Positions 1 to 4,717 of a stretch of 9,361 nucleotides of DNA are shown in pieces; within the stretch, counting starts at the first letter, position 1; the number at the start of each line of letters is the position of its first letter. The translations under genes were made by a program, and so were the position numbers. The stretch is from DATFJC01 sp964528795 (lineage in GTDB: Bacteria > Patescibacteriota > Patescibacteriia > UBA2591 > UBA6264). The notes below the pieces were generated by a model. It ran no database searches, was not told the DNA's origin, and saw only the letters and a program-made list of their open reading frames with translations. The stretch covers positions 1-9,361 of the forward strand of contig CAZGUY010000022.1 of the NCBI GenBank assembly GCA_964528795.1. Direction: 5' to 3'.

Positions 1-10
1 ATTTTATTAG

Positions 11-19
11 TGATATAAT
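11..19 (+). promoter_or_regulatory. Extended -10 promoter for the small-protein operon
   Basis: The nonamer TGATATAAT fits the extended -10 pattern TGnTATAAT exactly. It lies 34 bases before the first ATG, so transcription would start around position 26 and leave a leader of roughly 28 nt made almost only of A and T. The -35 region would fall before the window start and cannot be seen; extended -10 promoters often do without a good one. Confidence 0.6.
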
Positions 20-53
20 TAAAAGTAACTAATTAATATAATTTCTATTAATT

Positions 54-320
54 ATGTCTAAAGAAAAAAAAGTAGGTACAATTACTCATTTTTTTGGAAA
101 AATTAATGTTGGAGTTTTGGAATTAGATGAAGATTTAGAAGTTGGTGATGAGATTCATGTTGTTGGTGGAAATGGAAATAGAGATTTCACTCAAGAAGTT
201 ACCTCAATGCAGGTAGAACACGAAAATATTGAAGAGGCAAGTGCTGGTGATGCAGTTGGCATAAAATTAGAAGAACAAGCTAAAGAAGGAGATGAAGTTT
301 ACTTTGCAGAAGAAGAGTAA
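54..320 (+). CDS. EF-Tu domain-2-like small beta-barrel protein (translation elongation factor-like protein)
   Basis: This 88-residue protein resembles an isolated domain 2 of translational GTPases (EF-Tu/IF2 beta barrel). It has a GxITHFFGKINVGVLEL opening (about residues 8-24), a VGDEIHVVG turn (30-38), a DFTQEVTSMQVEH strand (44-56) and a closing GDAVGIKL (65-72), the usual order in these barrels. No G domain or P-loop is present, so it cannot be a GTPase. Stand-alone proteins of this type, annotated 'translation elongation factor-like', occur in archaea and Parcubacteria; their role is unknown. In EF-Tu this domain contacts the aminoacyl end of tRNA, so an RNA- or ribosome-related role is possible but is inference. 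It is the first gene of a four-gene operon, 24 nt before the next gene. The ATG has no Shine-Dalgarno; its leader is A/T only. The C-terminus is very acidic. Confidence 0.8.
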   Translation: MSKEKKVGTITHFFGKINVGVLELDEDLEVGDEIHVVGGNGNRDFTQEVTSMQVEHENIEEASAGDAVGIKLEEQAKEGDEVYFAEEE

Positions 321-344
321 TTTCGCTTATATTTAAAATTTAAT

Positions 345-572
345 ATGGCAAAAAAGAAAAATAAACTCGAAAAAGTTAGTTTTTCTAAGCAAAAACTAAT
401 AAATTTAGGTTATGTAATTGTTTTGTTTAACCCAATTCCAGCTGGGATAATATTTGGCTTTATATTAAGAAAAGATAAAACCACTAAAAAGGATGGTAAT
501 ATAATGATGATTTTGTCCTTTATATGGGGAATAGTAAATATTGCTTTAAGTCGTAAATTGTTAGGTTTATAA
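345..572 (+). CDS. Small two-helix membrane protein, unknown function
   Basis: This 75-residue protein begins with a very basic segment (MAKKKNKLEK). Two hydrophobic stretches follow, about residues 19-41 (containing the FNPIPAGIIFGFIL proline/glycine run) and 53-69, joined by a basic loop RKDKTTKKDG. By the positive-inside rule the basic N-terminus and loop cannot both stay cytoplasmic with two simple spanning helices unless the first segment is a re-entrant hairpin. The NPIP break in its middle would allow that, or the protein may simply be a two-helix hairpin with both termini inside. I do not recognise the family. It lies between the EF-Tu-like gene and the His-rich gene, with only 3 nt to the latter, so the genes are almost surely co-transcribed. 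The start ATG has no Shine-Dalgarno. Confidence 0.6.
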   Translation: MAKKKNKLEKVSFSKQKLINLGYVIVLFNPIPAGIIFGFILRKDKTTKKDGNIMMILSFIWGIVNIALSRKLLGL

Positions 573-575
573 TCC

Positions 576-872
576 ATGAAAATAAAATTTGATTTTGATT
601 CTATTCAATTAAATACAAATGACCTTTTAAGAAAGTGTGGTTATAGATCAATAAGATCCAGAAAAGGTGATTTAAGTTATGTGAGAACTTTAAGGAGTGG
701 TAATTATCCTAGGTTTCATATTTATGTACATGATTATGGTTTTAATCTTCATCTAGATCAAAAAGCTCCAAGCTATTCTGGTTCCCATGCTCATAATGCT
801 AGTTATCAAGGCGATTTAGTTGAAAAGGAATCTAAAAGAATAAAACAAATCTTAAATTCTTATAAAAAATAA
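576..872 (+). CDS. Conserved-looking His-rich small protein, unknown function
   Basis: This is a soluble 98-residue protein with no signal peptide or membrane segment. The N-terminal third is basic (RKCGYRSIRSRKGD, residues 19-32). A likely beta-strand pair, FHIYVHDYGFNLHLDQ (47-62), follows, then a loop with paired histidines (GSHAHN, 69-74) and a C-terminal helix (EKESKRIKQILNSYKK). Five histidines (48, 52, 59, 71, 73) lie in the core, which would suit metal binding or an acid-base active site. I do not recognise the family. The 3-nt spacing on both sides places it firmly within the operon, just before the YbaB gene. Codon use and base composition match the neighbours, so nothing points to recent transfer. 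It could be a nucleic-acid-binding or nuclease-like protein, but the sequence alone does not show this. Confidence 0.65.
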   Translation: MKIKFDFDSIQLNTNDLLRKCGYRSIRSRKGDLSYVRTLRSGNYPRFHIYVHDYGFNLHLDQKAPSYSGSHAHNASYQGDLVEKESKRIKQILNSYKK

Positions 873-875
873 ATT

Positions 876-1127
876 ATGTTTGACAAGTTTAAACAATTAA
901 AAAAGTTAAAAGACATGCAAGACTCTCTTTCATCTGTAAAAAGTACAGCTAATGAAAATGGAGTCAAAGTTACTGTTAATGGAAAAATGGAAGTAATAAA
1001 TGTTTCCTTAAATGAGGATTTAGATAAAAGTAAACAGGAAAAAGCTTTAAAAAAATGTATTAATGAAGCTTTAGATGATGTGAAAAAGCAAGCTTCTAAG
1101 CAAATGAAAGGACAATTTGGTCTTTAA
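876..1127 (+). CDS. YbaB/EbfC-family nucleoid-associated protein
   Basis: This 83-residue protein fits the YbaB/EbfC family: a leading amphipathic helix (MFDKFKQLKKLKDMQDSL), the hallmark strand GVKVTVNGKMEVINVSLN (29-46), and a closing helix (about 53-77) followed by a basic tail. Family members form dimers that bind DNA and usually run to 100-110 residues. Here the first helix is shorter and the disordered C-terminal tail is reduced to a few residues, matching the compact style of the window. In many bacteria ybaB sits between dnaX and recR; here it ends an operon of unrelated small genes, and whatever follows is lost in the assembly gap that begins 3 nt after the stop. There is no Shine-Dalgarno before the ATG. 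Confidence 0.85.
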   Translation: MFDKFKQLKKLKDMQDSLSSVKSTANENGVKVTVNGKMEVINVSLNEDLDKSKQEKALKKCINEALDDVKKQASKQMKGQFGL

Positions 1128-1129
1128 TT

Positions 1130-1229
1130 NNNNNNNNNNNNNNNNNNNNNNNNNNNNNNNNNNNNNNNNNNNNNNNNNNNNNNNNNNNNNNNNNNNNNNN
1201 NNNNNNNNNNNNNNNNNNNNNNNNNNNNN
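1130..1229. other. Assembly gap (100 Ns)
   Basis: This is a run of exactly 100 N, the conventional placeholder for a scaffold gap of unknown length. The operon on the left runs into it from one side, and the minus-strand tRNA with a Shine-Dalgarno-like sequence runs into it from the other. The real distance and content are therefore unknown, and whole genes may be missing. Confidence 0.95.
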
Positions 1230-1249
1230 TTTATTTAATCCTCCTTTTG

Positions 1250-1321
1250 AGGCGCTGAAAGGAATCGAACCTTTGAAAGTAGCCTTGCACAGCTACTGCG
1301 TTACCATTCCGCCACAGCGCC
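1250..1321 (-). tRNA. tRNA-Cys (anticodon GCA), with an 8-nt anticodon loop
   Basis: Read on the minus strand, this 72-nt gene folds as a cloverleaf. The acceptor stem is perfect, GGCGCTG/CAGCGCC (1315-1321 with 1251-1257). A TG linker is followed by a 3-bp D stem GCG/CGC around GAATGGTAA, then a 5-bp anticodon stem GTAGC/GCTAC (1292-1296 with 1279-1283). A 4-nt variable region TTTC follows, then the T arm AAAGG-TTCGATT-CCTTT. U73 (position 1250) is the discriminator expected for tRNA-Cys, and GCA (1286-1288) is the Cys anticodon, preceded by U and followed by A. The anticodon loop is TGTGCAAG, eight bases (1284-1291) instead of seven. The 3' CCA is not encoded (UCAA follows), so a CCA-adding enzyme is required. 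The gene lies only about 20 nt from the assembly gap, so a one-base assembly error in the loop is possible. Confidence 0.9.
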
Positions 1322-1331
1322 ATCTGTTTTT

Positions 1332-1360
1332 AGATTATTATTCTTTAAAAGATTTGTCAA
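1332..1360 (-). promoter_or_regulatory. Promoter for tRNA-Cys (divergent)
   Basis: On the minus strand TTGACA (1355-1360) is a perfect -35 box, followed after 17 nt by TAATCT (1332-1337), a weak -10 matching TATAAT at 3 of 6 positions. Transcription would start about 4-6 nt before the mature tRNA 5' end at 1321, which suits a tRNA gene. The weak -10 is the doubtful part. Confidence 0.45.
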
Positions 1361-1364
1361 TAGC

Positions 1365-1393
1365 TTGACAAAGGCTAAAATTTCTTGTATTTT
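1365..1393 (+). promoter_or_regulatory. Promoter for the NDT-like gene (divergent)
   Basis: TTGACA (1365-1370) and TATTTT (1388-1393) are separated by 17 nt. The -35 is perfect and the -10 matches 4 of 6 bases. The predicted start near position 1400 leaves a leader of about 42 nt that contains the Shine-Dalgarno sequence of the next gene. The -35 box is the mirror of the tRNA promoter's -35 box, 4 bp away. Confidence 0.5.
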
Positions 1394-1428
1394 AAAAATA
1401 AATATAGTTTGTTAAAACTTAATATAAA

Positions 1429-1435
1429 AAGGAGG
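1429..1435 (+). promoter_or_regulatory. Strong Shine-Dalgarno deciding the start at 1442
   Basis: AAGGAGG ends 6 nt before the ATG at 1442, ideal spacing. It shows that translation starts at 1442 rather than at the in-frame TTG at 1385, which would lie upstream of the likely transcription start. It is the only clear Shine-Dalgarno before any complete gene in the window. Confidence 0.85.
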
Positions 1436-1441
1436 CAAGAA

Positions 1442-2056
1442 ATGGGTATTTATTTAATTTGTCCGGTAAGAAAATTAGAGGATGAAGAAAAAGAATTACT
1501 TGATGCTTATGTTAGTAGGATTAGAAAAAGAGGCGAAAAAATTAAATGTCCTTATGAGGATACAGATCAGGATGATGAAGTTGGTTTAAGAATTGTAAAT
1601 GAGCATGAGAATGATATTTTAGAAAATGAATTTGTTCATGTTTGGTGGAACCCAAAATCAAGAGGAAGTCTTTGGGATATAGCCCAAAGTAAATTAGCAG
1701 CTTATTTTGATAAGACCAAACAAATCTTCTTTTTAAACAAAGACCCTGACCCACTAAAGTTTGATTATGTTATTAGTGATAGGCCTGGTATTGATTTAAC
1801 TAAATCAAAATTTTCTATTGTTTGGAAAGATGATAATAAGGAAGAGCTTTCAAAAACCTTGTGGAAAATGGGGCAGGCCAGAATGCTTAAAAGATTTAAA
1901 CCTGAAATCGAAATTAAATTAGCTAACATTAAACAGTTAACATTGGACCCTCATAAGTCTTACAAAAATGTAGCAATTGCAACTGATATCGGTCTTGAAA
2001 CTTGTGATACAAGGGAAGAGTTGAGACAGAAATTAGAGGAAAGAAAACGAAATTAG
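1442..2056 (+). CDS. Nucleoside 2-deoxyribosyltransferase-like (NDT-fold) protein
   Basis: This is a 204-residue soluble protein. Its N-terminal half resembles the nucleoside 2-deoxyribosyltransferase Rossmann-like fold. Strand one is MGIYLICPVRK, followed by a long charged helix (13-31) and a second strand with CPYEDTDQDD (36-45). The helix VGLRIVNEHENDILEN then leads to FVHVWWNPKSRGSLWDIAQ (64-82) and a strand QIFFLN (94-99). In NDT enzymes the segment after the third strand reads roughly S-x-G-T-x-x-E-x-G-x-A, with Glu as the nucleophile. Here it is S-R-G-S-L-W-D-I-A, with Asp79 at or near that place, so activity is uncertain. Residues 100-204 form an extension I cannot assign, with a strongly charged end (EELRQKLEERKRN). 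The gene is monocistronic, with its own promoter and terminator, between a divergent tRNA-Cys and groESL. It could act on nucleosides or nucleotides, or be a non-enzymatic relative; the family call is moderate. Confidence 0.5.
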   Translation: MGIYLICPVRKLEDEEKELLDAYVSRIRKRGEKIKCPYEDTDQDDEVGLRIVNEHENDILENEFVHVWWNPKSRGSLWDIAQSKLAAYFDKTKQIFFLNKDPDPLKFDYVISDRPGIDLTKSKFSIVWKDDNKEELSKTLWKMGQARMLKRFKPEIEIKLANIKQLTLDPHKSYKNVAIATDIGLETCDTREELRQKLEERKRN

Positions 2057-2076
2057 ACAATAAATACTTCAATTAT

Positions 2077-2109
2077 AGAGAAGGAATATTTCCTTCTCTT
2101 CTTTTTTTT
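2077..2109 (+). terminator. Rho-independent terminator after the NDT-like gene
   Basis: A perfect 10-bp stem, AGAGAAGGAA with TTCCTTCTCT, surrounds a 3-nt TAT loop and is followed by TC and eight T residues. It lies 20 nt after the TAG stop and isolates this gene from the chaperonin operon. Confidence 0.9.
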
Positions 2110-2121
2110 AAACCTCAATCC

Positions 2122-2150
2122 TTGACACCTTTTAAAAAAGATTTTATAAT
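2122..2150 (+). promoter_or_regulatory. Consensus sigma-70-type promoter of groESL
   Basis: TTGACA (2122-2127) and TATAAT (2145-2150) are both perfect and 17 nt apart, the textbook optimum. The promoter must be intrinsically very strong, so the adjacent CIRCE element would do the controlling by repression. Confidence 0.95.
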
Positions 2151-2177
2151 TTAGCACTGAAAGGTCTTGACTGCTAA
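2151..2177 (+). promoter_or_regulatory. CIRCE operator (HrcA binding site)
   Basis: The layout is TTAGCACTG, then 9 nt, then GACTGCTAA. The family consensus is TTAGCACTC-N9-GAGTGCTAA, so there is one mismatch in each arm (last base of the left arm, third base of the right). It begins immediately after the -10 box and covers the transcription start. There the HrcA repressor would block RNA polymerase, with GroEL availability feeding back on HrcA activity in the known systems. The hrcA gene itself is not in the window. Confidence 0.93.
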
Positions 2178-2210
2178 ATAATTTAATAAACTAATTTAAT
2201 AATTTAATTT

Positions 2211-2510
2211 ATGGCTAAACTAAACCTTAAACCATTAGGTAGTAGAATTATTGTAAAGCCGATTGTTGAAGACGAAGTAAGTAAAGCTGGTATTGTTTTA
2301 CCAGAAACTGCTAACAAAAAAAAGCCTCAAAAGGGTGAGGTTTTAAAAGCAGGAGATGGAAAAACTTTACCAAATGGTAAAAAAGAAAACATCGAAGTAA
2401 AGGTCGGTGATAAAATCTTATTTGAAAAATATGGTTCCAATGAATATAAACTTGGAGACCAAGAATTTTTAGTTGTCGACTATGATAAAGTAGTCGCTAT
2501 AATAAAGTAA
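2211..2510 (+). CDS. groES: Co-chaperonin GroES (Hsp10)
   Basis: This 99-residue GroES is the heptameric lid that caps GroEL and closes the folding chamber. The order of elements is standard: LKPLGSRIIVKP at the start (6-17) and a mobile loop with the GroEL-binding tripeptide IVL in AGIVLPE (26-32). A KGEVLKAGDGK roof segment follows (41-51), then VGDKILFEKYGSNEYKLGDQEFLVV (65-89) and a VVAIIK end. Length is close to the usual 95-97 residues, and no key position appears lost. It is the first gene of a CIRCE-controlled bicistronic operon, 22 nt before groEL. The start lies in an A/T-only leader with no Shine-Dalgarno; the leader holds three near-copies of AATTTAAT, which keep it unstructured. 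Confidence 0.97.
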   Translation: MAKLNLKPLGSRIIVKPIVEDEVSKAGIVLPETANKKKPQKGEVLKAGDGKTLPNGKKENIEVKVGDKILFEKYGSNEYKLGDQEFLVVDYDKVVAIIK

Positions 2511-2532
2511 TTAATTTAAATTAATTAAAAGT

Positions 2533-4203
2533 ATGGCTAAACAAATAATATTTGATGAAGAAGCTAGAAAATCCCTTAAAGAGGGAGTAGATAAATTAGC
2601 AGCCGCTGTAAAGGTTACCTTGGGTCCAGTTGGAAGAAACGTGGCCCTAGACAAAGGTATGGGTAGCCCAACTATTACCAATGATGGAGTAACAGTGGCT
2701 GAAGAAATTGATTTAGAAGATAAATACGAAAATGTAGGAGCAAGCCTTTTACAAGAGGTTGCTTCTAAAACCAATAACATTGCTGGGGATGGAACCAGCA
2801 CTGCTGTTATTTTAGCTCAAAGTATTATTTCTGCTGGCTTAAAACACGTTGCAGCAGGATCTAACCCAAAGCAAGTAAAAGCAGGTATTGATAAAGGAGT
2901 TAAAAGTATTGTAAAAGAATTAAAAGATAATATTTCTCAACCTGTTTCTACAAAAGATAAAATAAAGCAGGTTGCTTCTGTTTCTGCTAATGATGAAGAA
3001 ATAGGAGAAATAATTGCTGAAGCAATGGACAAAGTTGAAAAGGACGGTGTTATAACAGTAGAAGAATCTCAATCTTTTGGTATGGATTTAGAAGTTACAG
3101 AAGGTATGCAATTTGATAAAGGTTATGTTTCACCTTATATGGTAACTAATGAAGAAAAGATGACAGCTGAATTTTCTGATCCATACATCTTAATCACTGA
3201 TGAAAAGATTTCTTCCCTTCAAAGCATTTTACCCCTTTTAGAAAAGATGGCTAATGAAAATAAAAAAGAATTAGTAATTATAGCTGATGATATTGAAGGA
3301 GAAGCTTTAGCTACCTTAGTTGTTAACAAACTACGAGGTCGCTTTAATGTCTTAGGTGTTAAAGCTCCAGGATTTGGAGATAGTAAAAAACAAATGCTTC
3401 AAGACATTGCTACTTTAACGGGTGGTAAAGTAATTAGTGAAGATGTTGGGCTCAAACTTGAAAATGCTCAAATGAGTGACTTAGGTCAAGCTCACAAAGT
3501 AGTTTCTAAGAAAAATGAAACTACTATTGTTGACGGTAAAGGTACTAAAAAACAAATCAAAAAAAGAGTTGAAAAAATTAAAAAGCAAATTGATAATGCT
3601 GACTCTGACTTTAGTAAAGAAAAACTTGAAAAAAGATTAGCTAAACTTGCTGGTGGAGTTGCTGTTATAAAAGTTGGAGCTGCTACTGAAACAGAAGTAA
3701 AAGAAAAGAAGTTTAAAGTTGAAGATGCTGTAAATGCAACTCAAGCTGCTGTTGAAGAGGGTATTGTTGTTGGGGGAGGAGTTGCTTTAATTAGAGCTTT
3801 GAAGGTTTTAGATGACCTTAAAACCAAAGATGATGAAAGGTTTGGAATTGAAATTCTTAAAAGAGCTCTTGAAGAACCAGCTCGCCAAATTGCTGAAAAT
3901 GCTGGTCATATGGAAGGAGCAGTTGTGGTTCAAAAAATTAAAGAAAAATCCAAACACGAAGGATACAATGGCTTAACAAATAAATTTGAAGATTTAGTTA
4001 AGTCAGGTATTGTTGATCCAGCTAAGGTTACAAGGACTGCTCTTCAAAACGCTGCTTCTATTGCTACTATGATTTTGACTACTGAAGCAGTAGTAACTGA
4101 AAAACCAAGTGACTCAGATGATGATGGTGGTAGTAAAGGCGGATCCCCAAAAGCCGGCGGAGGAATGCCAGGCGGTATGGGAGGCATGCCAATGGGAATG
4201 TAG
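2533..4203 (+). CDS. groEL: Chaperonin GroEL (Hsp60)
   Basis: This is a 556-residue, full-length GroEL (E. coli: 548), the tetradecameric ATP-driven cytoplasmic folding machine. The equatorial ATP site is intact: VTLGPVGRNV (28-37), TNDGVT with Asp51 (matching E. coli Asp52), and GDGTST with Asp86 (matching Asp87). The apical domain carries the substrate and GroES-binding region, including YVSPYMVT and APGFGD. The second intermediate/equatorial part has the hallmark EEGIVVGGGVALIRAL and a DDERFGIE segment that aligns with the region of the ATPase residue Asp398. The C-terminus is a normal GGM-rich tail (GGMPGGMGGMPMGM), preceded by an acidic-glycine stretch (DSDDDGGSKGG) a little longer than in E. 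coli. It is co-transcribed with groES and ends with TAG. No Shine-Dalgarno is present. Confidence 0.98.
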   Translation: MAKQIIFDEEARKSLKEGVDKLAAAVKVTLGPVGRNVALDKGMGSPTITNDGVTVAEEIDLEDKYENVGASLLQEVASKTNNIAGDGTSTAVILAQSIISAGLKHVAAGSNPKQVKAGIDKGVKSIVKELKDNISQPVSTKDKIKQVASVSANDEEIGEIIAEAMDKVEKDGVITVEESQSFGMDLEVTEGMQFDKGYVSPYMVTNEEKMTAEFSDPYILITDEKISSLQSILPLLEKMANENKKELVIIADDIEGEALATLVVNKLRGRFNVLGVKAPGFGDSKKQMLQDIATLTGGKVISEDVGLKLENAQMSDLGQAHKVVSKKNETTIVDGKGTKKQIKKRVEKIKKQIDNADSDFSKEKLEKRLAKLAGGVAVIKVGAATETEVKEKKFKVEDAVNATQAAVEEGIVVGGGVALIRALKVLDDLKTKDDERFGIEILKRALEEPARQIAENAGHMEGAVVVQKIKEKSKHEGYNGLTNKFEDLVKSGIVDPAKVTRTALQNAASIATMILTTEAVVTEKPSDSDDDGGSKGGSPKAGGGMPGGMGGMPMGM

Positions 4204-4227
4204 AGAATAGAATATAAAAGCTACAAG

Positions 4228-4259
4228 CCGTCTACCTTAAAAGGGTAGGCGGTTTTTTT
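4228..4259 (+). terminator. Rho-independent terminator of groESL
   Basis: An 11-bp stem (4228-4238 with 4242-4252, including two G-U pairs) surrounds a 3-nt AAA loop and is followed by seven T residues. It lies 24 nt after the groEL stop. The next promoter's -35 box begins two bases after it. Confidence 0.95.
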
Positions 4260-4260
4260 A

Positions 4261-4289
4261 TTGACGATTGTTAAAAAAGTTTATATAAT
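4261..4289 (+). promoter_or_regulatory. Promoter of the membrane protein-pheT-kinase-GT2 operon
   Basis: TTGACG (4261-4266, 5 of 6) and TATAAT (4284-4289, perfect) are 17 nt apart. The predicted start near 4296 gives a leader of about 26 nt before the ATG at 4322. There is no room for a T-box or a phenylalanine attenuation leader, so pheT here does not appear to be controlled by tRNA charging. Confidence 0.85.
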
Positions 4290-4321
4290 AAAAATGCTTT
4301 AAATAAAATAAGATAAATTTT

Positions 4322-4708
4322 ATGACTTTAAAGAAATATTTGAATTTAATGGCTGTTTTAACTCTAATTTCTTGGATTGCTTGGGTTTGTGTTTTGCTTT
4401 TTATTCATCCTGAGTATAATGGTTTGCTTGGTTTAATACTGTTTTATTTTAGTTTATTTTTGTCTATTTTAGGGACTGGATCTCTTTTAGGTCTTTTTAT
4501 TAGGATTCGTTTAGGCAAAAAACCTATTTTTAAGCAGGTTGGGGTTGCTTTTAGGCAAGCCTTAATTTTTTCTGTTTTAGTAGTGGCAATTCTTGTTTTA
4601 GAAAGTATTGATCTTTTATTTTGGTGGAATACTTTGTTTTTGGTTGTCTTTTTAGTTTTTGTAGAGTATTTCTTTTTAACTTCAAGTAAGATTTATAAAG
4701 ATAAATAA
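4322..4708 (+). CDS. Four-helix integral membrane protein, unknown function
   Basis: This 128-residue protein is mostly hydrophobic, with four probable transmembrane segments: about residues 7-28, 34-60, 79-97 and 101-120. The basic loop RIRLGKKPIFKQ (61-72) and the basic C-terminus (SSKIYKDK) would lie in the cytoplasm, as would the MTLKK start, consistent with both ends inside. Hydrophobic segments are rich in Leu, Phe and Trp, with no charged residue inside a helix except Glu94 and Asp97 near the 3/4 hairpin. I do not recognise the family and see no catalytic motif. It is the first gene of the operon and lies 9 nt before pheT, so the two are co-transcribed; a functional link to Phe-tRNA synthesis is not implied. 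The start ATG has no Shine-Dalgarno. Confidence 0.65.
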   Translation: MTLKKYLNLMAVLTLISWIAWVCVLLFIHPEYNGLLGLILFYFSLFLSILGTGSLLGLFIRIRLGKKPIFKQVGVAFRQALIFSVLVVAILVLESIDLLFWWNTLFLVVFLVFVEYFFLTSSKIYKDK

Positions 4709-4717
4709 ATTTAAATC

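Noticed and set aside
1117..1368. Plus-strand reading frame running through the Ns and the tRNA gene
   Set aside because: It exists only because the Ns hide stop codons, and its right half is the antisense of tRNA-Cys.
1385..1441. In-frame TTG start giving a 223-residue NDT-like protein
   Set aside because: It lies upstream of the probable transcription start, has no ribosome binding site, and adds a basic segment that does not belong to the fold. The ATG at 1442 has a perfectly spaced AAGGAGG.
2178..2210. AATTTAAT near-repeats in the groES leader as an iteron or regulatory array
   Set aside because: The copies are short, irregular and AT-only, as in other leaders here; low sequence complexity explains them.
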